From Streptomyces hilarionis (lineage in GTDB: Bacteria > Actinomycetota > Actinomycetes > Streptomycetales > Streptomycetaceae), in the NCBI RefSeq assembly GCF_024539675.1, contig NZ_JAHHIT010000097.1, forward strand, positions 1 through 35,756: a stretch of DNA of 35,756 bases. The letters are read 5' to 3'. Both the position numbers and the translations under genes were made by a program. Positions 7,620 through 15,624 of the stretch are shown here, piece after piece (the stretch's first letter is position 1; each line of letters starts with the position of its first letter). The notes below the pieces were generated by a model. That model did not search any database and was not told the origin of the DNA. It saw nothing but the letters and a program-made list of their open reading frames with translations.

Positions 7620-8495
7620 TCAGACGCCGTGGGGGCGGGGCGGAAGGGACGCGAGGTCGCCGCCGGCCCGCTCGACCGAGGCGAGGACCGCCTCCCGTTC
7701 CGCGCCCACGAGCCGCTGCACGTACACGATCCCGTCGAGGTGGTCCACCTCGTGCTGGAGGACGCGGGCGAGGACCTCGTCGGCCCGGACGGCGAGCACC
7801 CGCCCGTCGAGCAGGGTGGCGACGACCGTGACGACCTTGGGGCGCACGACGTCCGCCGTCGCGTCGTCGACGCGCAGCGACAGACAGCCCTCGCCGTACG
7901 TCCACGTGCCGTGCGACCCGACCACCCTCGGGTCGACCAGGATCTGGGGAACGATCCGGCCCAGGTCGTGCGCGAGCATCCTCACGGGAGCGCCGGCCTG
8001 GTTGGCGGCCAGGCCGACGCCCCCGGCAGCGCGCATCACCGACGCCATGTGCAGGGCGAACCGCACCAGACCCGGGCTGATCACGCCCACCGGCTGGGTG
8101 GGCCGGTGCAGGACCGGGGCGCCGACCGGAACGACGCCGGGCCGGGACAGCCGGCTCGTCGGTTCGGCGGGCCGGACGACGCGTTCCAGCAGGGAGTCGA
8201 GCGCCCGGGCCGCGGCCGGTTCGGCGGTCGCGGGCGGCACCGCGCGGCAGCCGGCGGCCACCGCGTCCAGCCGGCGTCGCGCGGCCGGCGGCAGCGGGAA
8301 CCGGCGACCGCAGGAGCAGGCCGCATAGCCCTCGGGGCCGGCGTTCTGGCCCGCGCCGACGACGACCTCGTTGACGGGTGCGCAGCCCTGGCCGTCACGT
8401 CGGCGGGGGCAGGCCTGCCCGGTCACGCGCACGGGACGTGTCGCACGACCGCCCCGACGCCCTGTCGTCGGGCCGTCATGTCTCCTCCTGCTCAC
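7620..8495 (-). CDS. def: Peptide deformylase with Cys-containing N-terminal extension
   Basis: Removes the N-formyl group from nascent peptides. All three catalytic motifs are intact: GGVGLAANQ (158-166), EGCLS (202-206, Cys204 metal ligand) and HEVDH (248-252). The deformylase core starts near residue 120. Ahead of it is a 110-residue extension, absent from housekeeping enzymes, with cysteines at 29, 38, 60, 62 and 83 (CPRRRDGQGC, then CSCG) that could bind a metal. It lies directly downstream of the NACHT gene. The start is uncertain: the GTG at 8495 lies inside the NACHT gene and gives rare AGG AGG AGA codons at once, whereas the GTG at 8426 (268 residues, MTGQACP...) overlaps the stop of a micro-ORF (8423-8479) and looks translationally coupled. 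A frameshift joining the micro-ORF to this gene is the other possibility. Streptomycetes often carry several deformylases, so this may be accessory. Confidence 0.88.
   Translation of the reverse strand: MSRRRHDGPTTGRRGGRATRPVRVTGQACPRRRDGQGCAPVNEVVVGAGQNAGPEGYAACSCGRRFPLPPAARRRLDAVAAGCRAVPPATAEPAAARALDSLLERVVRPAEPTSRLSRPGVVPVGAPVLHRPTQPVGVISPGLVRFALHMASVMRAAGGVGLAANQAGAPVRMLAHDLGRIVPQILVDPRVVGSHGTWTYGEGCLSLRVDDATADVVRPKVVTVVATLLDGRVLAVRADEVLARVLQHEVDHLDGIVYVQRLVGAEREAVLASVERAGGDLASLPPRPHGV
8423..8479 (-). CDS. 18-codon micro-ORF bridging the NACHT and deformylase genes
   Basis: Encodes MTARRQGVGAVVRHVPCA. It has the best ribosome-binding site in the area, AGGAGGAG 4 nt upstream, and its ATG overlaps the NACHT stop as ATGA. 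Its own TGA overlaps a GTG in the deformylase frame as GTGA (8426-8423). It may be a coupling device that hands ribosomes on, a leader peptide, or evidence of a one-base frameshift at the deformylase start. Codon use (three CGA in 18) is poor for a conserved protein. Confidence 0.45.
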   Translation of the reverse strand: MTARRQGVGAVVRHVPCA

Positions 8496-11400
8496 CGTCG
8501 TCGCCGAGCGCCTCGCGCAGGCGGCGCACGAGGTCCTGCGGCCAACCGAACCTGATCGCCTGGCTGTTGAGGGTCGTCAGGCCGTCGCCGCGTTGCCCCC
8601 TGTCGGCGCGGCGCCCGCTCTCCCGCATCAGCCGCACGCTCAGTTCCGGCTGTTGCCGCAGGGCCGCACCCAGCGCGCCGTAGAAGTAGGCGACTTCCGA
8701 CCGGGGGGCGAGAACGAGCCGGGCCAGCGCGGCGCCGAGGAGGCCGGGGCCGTTGCCGTCGCTGAGCAACTCGCGCATCAGGTCGTACATCCGGGCGGGC
8801 TCGGCCATACGGCGCACGGCGGCCTCGGCGCCGTCCCGCAACGCCATCTCCACCAGGTACAGATGCCCCTCGTAGGGGTTGAGCGTCGCCGTCATCCCGC
8901 AGGCGAGAACGAGCAGCTCCCGGGCCTCCTCGCTGACGAGGGTGCGCGCGTTGCGCTCGAAGAAGCCGGTCCCCGCGACCTCCCCCCGGGTCCTCGTGAC
9001 GTCGACCCACTCGTTCAGGGTGTTGGCGACGAACGAGAGCCGGCGCAGCGGCGGAACATCGCGGGCCTCGAAGTGCGGGACCTGTGAGGGGTCCCGGCGG
9101 ATCTCCTCCTGGAGCGCCGCCATCTGGCTGAGCACCAGCTCGGGGTATCCCGCGGAACGGGTGGCCAGGAAGTCGACCCCCTGCTCCGTGCTCTCCAGCT
9201 GGCCGAACTCGTTCAGCTGGTCCGGAGTGAGGAACACGGTGATCTTGCGACCGACCCGCTCCTCCAGCCGGCTCATGATCCATCCGATGAGGGAGTTGCG
9301 CTCCGCCTCGGACGACCAGGTCAGACCGGCGCTCTCCAGATAGTCCGGGCCGATCTTCGTCGTGGGGCGGGGTTCGGGCGCGCGGTCCCCGGCCGCGCGG
9401 TGCCCGGCCGGCAGCAGGCGCTCGACCAGGTCGCGGTCCGCACGCGAGCTGCCCAGCATCCGGAACAGCGTGCTGTACACCGCCGGTTCGTCGTCCAGCA
9501 GTCCCGTCAGCCGGTCGGCCAGCTCCACGACGCCCTTGTCGCCGAGCAGCAGGGTCATCCGGGAGTCGGTGAACCGGGAGACCACGCCCGACAGCGCCAG
9601 GGCCAGTCGTGCCGCCTCGTCGGGGGCCATGTCGCCGAGCGCGATCACGGCCAGCGCCCGGTCCTCCTCGGTCAGCCCGTCGTCCTGCGCGATGCGGACG
9701 AGTGCGGCCCGGCCCTCCGGGCCGGCGGTCGTGAGATCGGCGATGAACTGGCTCTGCACCTCGTTGGGGTCGTTCGACGCGGCGCTGCGGGCGAGCAGCG
9801 CACAGGCCGCGTCCCCCGCGCCGGGCACCCTGCGGGCCAGCATCGCGGTGATCAGCTCGCCCTGGAACTGGTGTCCGGGGTCGGCCTCGGTGGCGAGTGC
9901 GCGCAGCACGTCGTGCGGCGTCGACAGATAGCCGCGATGCAGCAGGCTCGTCGCGACCCGGCTGCGGACCCAGGAGGGCGCCCCGGTGTCGGCGACCAGT
10001 TCGGCGGCCAGCTCCAGGCACTCGCCCACCTCGACCAGCGCGATGAGGGGCCGCATCTTCAACTCGATGGACAGCGGGGAGCGGACCTGTCGCAGCAGTT
10101 CCTCCACGCCGACGCCGCCCACTTCGGCGATGGAACCGGCCAGCCGCCGGCGCTGGTCCCAGTACACGTCGCCCCGTTCCAGCATGGCGACGGCGCGGGG
10201 AACGACGCTCGTCTGACCGCAACGGATGAGGGCCTCCACCAGGGTGACGCGCTGCGCCGCCGACAGATTGGGGTCGTCGAACAGCTCCAGCCCCAGGGGA
10301 AGCACGTCGTCCTCGCCGACGGAGAGCAACTCGGCTATCAGTGCGGCCCTCACGCCCCAGGCGGTCAGCGGTGTCTCCGCCAGCTCCTTGGCCAGCCGGA
10401 TGCGCTCCTCGCCGCCCGCGTGGACCACCGCCGAACCGACGGCGGCGCGGATGGTGCCGTGCACGCGCTGGTCGCGCAGGATCTGAAGGGCCAGGGCGCC
10501 GCCGACCCTGCTCTCGACGGGCACCGCGCCGACGAGCAGTTTCAGCTCCCCGACCGTGCGGGCGCCCTTGACGGCCGCGAGCAGGGCGGCCAGTCCGGCC
10601 GCGTCCTCGACGACGACCGCCGATCTCGCGCACCAGGCCCGGTAGACGGCCGGAATGCCGCGGTCGGTGAGCGACGTCCGCACGATGTCCAGGCCGGTGT
10701 CGTCACCGGTCTCCGCGAGCGCGGCTGCGGTCCTCATCCGTGCGGCCACCCCCGGATCGTCCGCCAGCAGCGCGTGCGCCGCGGCCGCCGCCTCCGCGAG
10801 CCCGGCCCGGACGAGATCGCCGAGGTGGACCAGGGCACGGTCGCGGTCGAAGGCCTGCCGGCGCCGCGCGGCGGCGAGCACCCGCGACACCACGCGCTCG
10901 CGCAGCTCGGGGCGCACCCGATCGCCGGCCGCCGCCACGCACCGGCTCGCCAGGAACGTCTGCTCGAACCACGCGTCCGACGGGGAGTCGAGGAGCAGCG
11001 CGACGAGCGTGTCCGGCTCCGCCATCAGGTCCGCGGTCAGCGGCCACACCTCCTGCCAGGACGCGTCGAACCAGCGGTGGGCCTCCACGACCTCGCGCAG
11101 TTCGTCCTCGCCCAGCGCCGCCACATGGGCGGCCGCGCAGAACTCGCCGAGCACCGGATGGACGAACCGCAGGGCGGGTTCCCCGCTGTCCGAGACGTCG
11201 TGGGCCACCAGCCCGTCGAACATGTACTCCCAGATCAGGGGGTCCCGCCCGGGCGGCCTCGCCCCGTCGGCCGCGGCGGGGCGCAGGCTGTGCCAGGCCC
11301 ACCGGCGGGCCTGCGCCTCGGACTCGGCGAGCGCGTACCGCGGGTGCTCGCGCAGGGCGGCGGCGAGTTCCGCGCGGGGGAAGCGGTCGGTCCTCGAACG

Positions 11401-13245
11401 CCAGGGCCGGCCCAGCCGCCCGACGGCGTCGGCGAGGATGTCCAGCCGGAGCTTCGGTTCGGGCGGGTTGTCCGGGTCCACCGCCTGCTGGCCCGGATCG
11501 CGCCACCGTCCCGAGAGCGCGCCCAGGATGACCGACCGGTAGATCTGCGCCCGGGTGGTCGGCAGCACCCGCACCTGATCGCCCTCGGCGGCCAGGCTGC
11601 ACAGGAACGCCGCCAGCAGGGGGACCCTGGCCAGGTCCCGCAGCTCGGGACGGTCGAGCAGTTCGGCCTCCAGTTCCTCGCCGCGCGCCGGGTCGCCGGA
11701 GAACCAGCCGCGGGCGAAGGCGAAGACCTGCCCGGCGGAGAACCCGATGACCTCCGCGTGCAGGCACCCCCCGAGGCTGGACGTGTGGGTGCGCAGCTGC
11801 CCGTAGGGACGTGAGGTGACCAGCAGCCGGTTGCCGTGCTCGACGAGGACGGGCAGCGCCTGACGCACCTTCTCCCAGTCGGCCGTGCCGACCTCGTCCA
11901 GCGCGTCGAGGCACGACACCAGCCTGCCGTCCGCGTGGGCGAGACGCACCACCGCGTCCGGCGACGTGTCGTCGAGCGAGTCGGCCTCCTGCCGGACGGA
12001 CATGGCCAGCGCGTCCAGGACGCCCTCCTGGGTGACCCGGGCGGGGAGCAGCCTGCCCAGCGCCGCGCAGTCCACGAGGACCGGCACGGGGACCGACGTC
12101 CAGGAGTCCGCGTCCTCGGCGAGCCGGTCCAGCGCGTCGCCGGCGATCGTCTCGGCATGGGTGTTGAGCAGCCACGACTTGCCGTGGCCGGGCATCCCGC
12201 GCAGGACGACCGCCCGCCAGCTCGCCCGCAGCGGGGACCAGCGGATGACCCCGTCGAACCCCACGTCACGCTGCCCCATCTCGTCGAGGGAGCCGTCGTC
12301 GCGTCCCGCCGCGGCGTCGCGCGCGTCGAGCGGCAGGACGCGCACGGAGGGGATCTGGTGGATGTCGGGCCTGCTGCCGCCGGGGGGAAGGATGGCCGGA
12401 CGCCGGCCGACGGCCTGCCTCACCAGCCGCAGGAACGCCTCCGTCGCCCGGGCCGGATCGGTCGTGCGCGAGTCGTTGAGACGGGCGAACTCCCACCGCC
12501 GGTCGGTGTAGTGGAAGCGCTCGTTCGCCGCCCACAGGTCGGGGCGCCGGTCGCGCAGGACGGCGACGCTGACCGCCACCCCGCCCAGGGCGACCGGCCC
12601 GGTGCGCTGTCCCTTGATCACCGCGACGACCCGCCCGGCGGCCGTATCGAGGAGGGCGCCGCCGCTGAACCCGTCGTCCACGACGGAGTCCTTGCACTTG
12701 AACACGGTGACATCGCCGATCGGGCGGTCCGACTCCAGCTCCAGGCGCACGGTGTCCGGCGCGCAGCCCCCGCTCAGGCCCCGCGTGTAGCCCTCTCCGA
12801 GGACCTTCGAGCCGGGCCTGCCCTCGCCGAGCAGCACACAGGGATGCCCGTGCGCCGCCTCGACGTCCACCCGCAGCACGGCGAGGTCGGGGAGGTCCCA
12901 CACCCCGCCGTCGAGGGGCTCCCGCGGGTCCTGCCACTCGATGCCGAGGACGCCGACCGGGGAGCCGTTCCAGCGGACCGTGACGCCCTCGCCGGCCGCG
13001 CCGACCACATGGGCGGCCGTCACCACCAGCCCGGGGGCCGCGAAGAACCCGGACCCGGCGGGATCACCCCGCTCGTCGCAGATCAGGACCGTACACGCCC
13101 GCAGGAGGGCTTCGAGATGGGCGGTCACGACGGCCGGCCGGACCGCTCGTGCTCCGACCCGCGCACCCGCCGGGACGCCGGCTGCGGGCTCACCGCTCCG
13201 GCTCCCCGCCGTCGTCGGCGACGGGCCACCCGAAGGCGGCGTCAC
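8476..13245 (-). CDS. Giant trypsin-like protease - NACHT NTPase - helical-repeat protein (STAND conflict/defence type)
   Basis: A 1589-residue signal-transduction NTPase. Residues about 45-235 are a trypsin-like domain with the full triad: H79 (VVTAAHVV), D120 (LPDLAVL) and S194 (DGFSGGAL). The NACHT module follows: Walker A GMPGHGKS (350-357), Walker B LVSCLDALDE (442-451) and the LLVTSRP strand (474-480), then a winged-helix-like region (FVHPVLGEFCAAAHVAAL). From about 800 to 1340 there are Leu/Ala-rich alpha-helical (HEAT-like) repeats, and a C-terminal region of about 250 residues that I cannot assign. No signal or membrane segment is seen, so it is cytoplasmic. The architecture is that of STAND switches, in which the repeats sense a trigger, the NTPase oligomerises and the N-terminal enzyme attacks. 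The longest start (GTG 13245) overlaps the phosphorylase gene by 56 bp and lacks a clear ribosome site; a GTG at 13128 is an alternative that keeps the triad. Confidence 0.9.
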   Translation of the reverse strand: MTPPSGGPSPTTAGSRSGEPAAGVPAGARVGARAVRPAVVTAHLEALLRACTVLICDERGDPAGSGFFAAPGLVVTAAHVVGAAGEGVTVRWNGSPVGVLGIEWQDPREPLDGGVWDLPDLAVLRVDVEAAHGHPCVLLGEGRPGSKVLGEGYTRGLSGGCAPDTVRLELESDRPIGDVTVFKCKDSVVDDGFSGGALLDTAAGRVVAVIKGQRTGPVALGGVAVSVAVLRDRRPDLWAANERFHYTDRRWEFARLNDSRTTDPARATEAFLRLVRQAVGRRPAILPPGGSRPDIHQIPSVRVLPLDARDAAAGRDDGSLDEMGQRDVGFDGVIRWSPLRASWRAVVLRGMPGHGKSWLLNTHAETIAGDALDRLAEDADSWTSVPVPVLVDCAALGRLLPARVTQEGVLDALAMSVRQEADSLDDTSPDAVVRLAHADGRLVSCLDALDEVGTADWEKVRQALPVLVEHGNRLLVTSRPYGQLRTHTSSLGGCLHAEVIGFSAGQVFAFARGWFSGDPARGEELEAELLDRPELRDLARVPLLAAFLCSLAAEGDQVRVLPTTRAQIYRSVILGALSGRWRDPGQQAVDPDNPPEPKLRLDILADAVGRLGRPWRSRTDRFPRAELAAALREHPRYALAESEAQARRWAWHSLRPAAADGARPPGRDPLIWEYMFDGLVAHDVSDSGEPALRFVHPVLGEFCAAAHVAALGEDELREVVEAHRWFDASWQEVWPLTADLMAEPDTLVALLLDSPSDAWFEQTFLASRCVAAAGDRVRPELRERVVSRVLAAARRRQAFDRDRALVHLGDLVRAGLAEAAAAAHALLADDPGVAARMRTAAALAETGDDTGLDIVRTSLTDRGIPAVYRAWCARSAVVVEDAAGLAALLAAVKGARTVGELKLLVGAVPVESRVGGALALQILRDQRVHGTIRAAVGSAVVHAGGEERIRLAKELAETPLTAWGVRAALIAELLSVGEDDVLPLGLELFDDPNLSAAQRVTLVEALIRCGQTSVVPRAVAMLERGDVYWDQRRRLAGSIAEVGGVGVEELLRQVRSPLSIELKMRPLIALVEVGECLELAAELVADTGAPSWVRSRVATSLLHRGYLSTPHDVLRALATEADPGHQFQGELITAMLARRVPGAGDAACALLARSAASNDPNEVQSQFIADLTTAGPEGRAALVRIAQDDGLTEEDRALAVIALGDMAPDEAARLALALSGVVSRFTDSRMTLLLGDKGVVELADRLTGLLDDEPAVYSTLFRMLGSSRADRDLVERLLPAGHRAAGDRAPEPRPTTKIGPDYLESAGLTWSSEAERNSLIGWIMSRLEERVGRKITVFLTPDQLNEFGQLESTEQGVDFLATRSAGYPELVLSQMAALQEEIRRDPSQVPHFEARDVPPLRRLSFVANTLNEWVDVTRTRGEVAGTGFFERNARTLVSEEARELLVLACGMTATLNPYEGHLYLVEMALRDGAEAAVRRMAEPARMYDLMRELLSDGNGPGLLGAALARLVLAPRSEVAYFYGALGAALRQQPELSVRLMRESGRRADRGQRGDGLTTLNSQAIRFGWPQDLVRRLREALGDDGEQEET

Positions 13246-14071
13246 GGAAGACCGGGCGCTGTCCGCCGTGGGCGGCGGTCGTGCCGGGGTGCGGACCGGG
13301 CGGGACGGGAGCCCGTCCGGAACCGGCGCCGGCGGCGGAGGAGCCGCCGCGCGGCCGGTGGCTGCGCAGGACGGCCGCCGCCACCCTGGCGGCCCGCTCC
13401 GCGGCCCGCCGCTGGGACCCCGAGGAGTCCGCCAGGTGCTTGTCCGCGTCGGCGTGGTCGCTGACGCCGCGCACGACGAGGGCGTCCAGCTGGCCGTTCA
13501 GATGCGCCGCGTGGGCCGCGCCGGAGCCTTCCATCTCGATCGCGCAGGCGTCGTTGTAGTGCTCCCGGATGTGCTCGGCGTACCCCGACCGCTCGTCGGC
13601 CAGGACGACGTCGCCGCACGCGATCGGCTTCAGGTGCACCGGCACGTCCCGCATGCCCCGCGCCGCGGCGCGCGCCGCCTGCACCAGCCGGTGCGAGCCG
13701 TGCCAGCTCTGCGGCCGGGCGAGGAACCCCTGCGGGGTCTGCTTGCCGCCCTGGACGGCGTACACCTTCGTGCCCACCACGACGTCGCCGATGCCGACGT
13801 CGTCCTTGAGGCCGCCCGCGACACCCACGAAGAGCAGCGCCTCGGGGCGCAGCCAGCCGACCAGCTGGGTGGTGAGCGCGGCGGCCGTCACCGCCCCCTC
13901 GCCCAGCTCGGCGATCGCCAGATCCCACGACGAGTCGTCCAGCGGACCGCGCTCGACCCGGGTGCCGTTCTCGTGGACGAGTTCCTCGGTGTGGGCGAGG
14001 TGCGTGCGGACGGCGTCGTACTCCACCGGGAGGGCCGTGAGGACGAGTGCGGTGGCGCGGGTCTCTGGCAC
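13190..14071 (-). CDS. Nucleoside phosphorylase / MTAN-fold protein (putative nucleosidase effector)
   Basis: A 293-residue member of the purine nucleoside phosphorylase / MTA-SAH nucleosidase superfamily. The domain spans about 5-236: N-terminal TALPVEYDAV, the FVGVAGGLKDDVGIGDVVVG strand-loop that builds the phosphate/ribose pocket, AIEMEGSGAA with the ribose-binding EMEG (179-182), and RGVSDHAD, whose D205 occupies the position of the catalytic Asp. A low-complexity Gly/Ala/Pro tail (about 240-293) runs through the region overlapping the next gene. It overlaps the trypsin-NACHT gene by up to 56 bp on the same strand, so the two are almost certainly co-expressed. In actinobacteria this fold recurs fused or adjacent to NACHT/STAND NTPases, where it is thought to be a nucleotide-destroying effector. 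An ordinary salvage role is the alternative. The GTG at 14071 is chosen because upstream codons lack a ribosome site. Confidence 0.85.
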   Translation of the reverse strand: MPETRATALVLTALPVEYDAVRTHLAHTEELVHENGTRVERGPLDDSSWDLAIAELGEGAVTAAALTTQLVGWLRPEALLFVGVAGGLKDDVGIGDVVVGTKVYAVQGGKQTPQGFLARPQSWHGSHRLVQAARAAARGMRDVPVHLKPIACGDVVLADERSGYAEHIREHYNDACAIEMEGSGAAHAAHLNGQLDALVVRGVSDHADADKHLADSSGSQRRAAERAARVAAAVLRSHRPRGGSSAAGAGSGRAPVPPGPHPGTTAAHGGQRPVFRDAAFGWPVADDGGEPER

Positions 14072-14348
14072 CCGTCCACGGTACTGCCAACTCGCCGCCG
14101 TACATACGGGATTGAGCACGTTTAATGAGGAAATCGTGGACTCCGGGCACCGGTGCGCGCTGCGGCCCGTCACCGGCTCGCGGGGGCCGCGGCGGACGGA
14201 CGGCGAGGGCGTGGAATTGTTGGGGGCCCGTGCCCGTTGTACGCCCTGTGGCGACAGAGGCCGGCAGGCCGAGGACGTCGCGCGAGCGGAGGGTGGCCCG
14301 GAGCCACCGGCACAGGGTGGCCGCGGCCACGGAACGGAAGGAGCCGAC

Positions 14349-14861
14349 ATGGCAGCGCAGACGCAGAGGGCCGTGCTCGCGGGGGGATGCTTCTGGGGGA
14401 TGCAGGACCTGATCCGCCGGCTCCCGGGCGTCACGGCGACCCGGGTCGGGTACACCGGGGGAGACGTGCCGAACGCGACGTACCGCAACCACGGCACCCA
14501 CGCGGAGGCCATCGAGATCCACTTCGATCCCGAGCGGACCGACTACCGCGCGATCCTGGAGTTCTTCTTCCAGATCCACGACCCGAGCACCAGGAACCGC
14601 CAGGGCAACGACATCGGCCTGAGTTACCGCTCCGCCATCTACTACGTGGACGACGAGCAGAAGCGGATCGCCGAGGACACCATCGCGGACGTGGACGCCT
14701 CCGGACTGTGGCCGGGCAAGGTCGTCACCGAGGTCGAGCCCGTCGGGCCCTTCTGGGAGGCCGAGCCCGAGCACCAGGACTACCTGGAGCGCTACCCCGA
14801 CGGGTACACCTGCCACTTCCCGCGTCCGGGATGGCGGCTGCCCACCCGTTCGCAGGGCTGA
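14349..14861 (+). CDS. msrA: Peptide-methionine (S)-S-oxide reductase
   Basis: A 170-residue MsrA that reduces methionine-S-sulfoxide in oxidised proteins. The catalytic signature GGCFWG places the sulfenic-acid Cys at C14, followed by the family blocks RVGYTGG, TYRNHGTHAEAI, ILEFFFQIHDP, RQGNDIGLSYRSAIYY and FWEAEPEHQDYLE. C155 (YTCHF) is the only other cysteine near the C-terminus and is the likely resolving residue. The ATG at 14349 follows GGAAGGAG at ideal spacing. It is divergent from the phosphorylase-NACHT operon; the 277-bp spacer includes an AT-rich patch (14100-14135) that may hold promoters for both. A perfect hairpin follows the stop codon, so the gene is probably monocistronic. 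Confidence 0.95.
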   Translation: MAAQTQRAVLAGGCFWGMQDLIRRLPGVTATRVGYTGGDVPNATYRNHGTHAEAIEIHFDPERTDYRAILEFFFQIHDPSTRNRQGNDIGLSYRSAIYYVDDEQKRIAEDTIADVDASGLWPGKVVTEVEPVGPFWEAEPEHQDYLERYPDGYTCHFPRPGWRLPTRSQG

Positions 14862-14881
14862 GCCGCCGGGCCGCAGGTCCA

Positions 14882-14911
14882 CCCCGAGGGGCTGTCGCGG
14901 CACCCTCGGGG
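14882..14911 (+). terminator. Terminator after msrA
   Basis: CCCCGAGGG (14882-14890) pairs perfectly with CCCTCGGGG (14903-14911) around a 12-nt loop, 20 bp after the msrA stop. Confidence 0.65.
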
Positions 14912-14975
14912 ACGTGGTCCGCGGGGGCGCCGCCTCAGCACTCCCCGACGCCCGGAAGCCGACGAGACGGAGGCC

Positions 14976-15464
14976 GTGCTCACGGCGCGCCCGGAGTTCG
15001 GCGACTTCGGCTCATGGCCCGCCAACGCGCAGCTCGCCGCCCTCAGCATGTGCTGGGCCCTCGGCCCGGCGTTCCACTTCCCCGAGTTCCAGAAGCACGT
15101 GGCCGAAGGCAACTGGGTCGGCGCCGCCGACGAGTGCCACTTCGCCCCGGACATGGGCACGATCGTGATCCGCAACAAGCTCGACCGGGCGCACTTCCTG
15201 CTCGCCGACACCGTGGAGACCCGGGGTCTGCCCGTCGAGCGGATCGCCCTGAGCCTCTCCGACGTCTTCGGCGTCCAGGGCGCGCTGCTCGCCCCGGGGT
15301 TCACGCCCCTGAGCCAGGACGGCGTCGACGGGCCCCGCACCCAGGGCAAGGTGCGGGAGTTCCAGTCGGCGAACGGCCTCGCCGAGACGGGGGCCTTCGA
15401 CGACCCGGACACGGTGAGCGCTCTGGCCGCGCAGCTCGCCGACCTCGGGTTCACCGTCGTCTGA
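14976..15464 (+). pseudogene. Truncated lysozyme-like / peptidoglycan-binding protein
   Basis: The open frame encodes 162 residues from GTG 14976. Residues about 11-80 (GSWPANAQLAALSMCWALGP, NWVGAADECHF, RNKLDRAHFLL) resemble the C-terminal half of pesticin/phage-lysozyme-like muramidase domains. Residues about 95-162 are a peptidoglycan-binding type 1 domain (FGVQGALLAPGF, DGVDGPRTQGKVREFQSANGL). The N-terminal catalytic half is missing: the frame is open back to the msrA stop but encodes only Arg/Pro-rich sequence with no start, signal peptide or catalytic Glu segment, and the msrA terminator lies within it. GGAGG sits only 2 nt from the GTG. I judge it a 5'-deleted remnant, though a short wall-binding protein could still be made. 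Confidence 0.6.
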
Positions 15465-15592
15465 ACCGGGGAGACCCGCCACTGCGCCGGGTGCTCGCGC
15501 AGGGGCGCCGCGACCACCACCGCAGCCCCCGCGCGGGGGACGACGCGGTTCGCCCCCGCTCCCGAGACGTGGCCCGGCGGACCGGGGCACCC

Positions 15593-15624
15593 GCCGCCGA
15601 GGCGGACTCCGCCGCGTCGGCGGC
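15593..15624. terminator. Nested hairpin between convergent genes
   Basis: GCCGCCGA (15593-15600) pairs with TCGGCGGC (15617-15624), and inside it GGCGGA pairs with TCCGCC (15601-15613). It abuts the stop codon of the RraA-like gene and separates it from the truncated peptidoglycan-binding gene. Confidence 0.5.

Noticed and set aside
9400..11814. Plus-strand frames of 800 codons inside the NACHT gene
   Set aside because: They have no domain and reflect the high third-position GC of the minus-strand gene.
8476..13245. Serine/threonine kinase or plain chaperone protease reading of the giant protein
   Set aside because: There are no kinase motifs and no signal peptide or PDZ domain as in DegP; the NACHT Walker motifs and repeats define a STAND protein.
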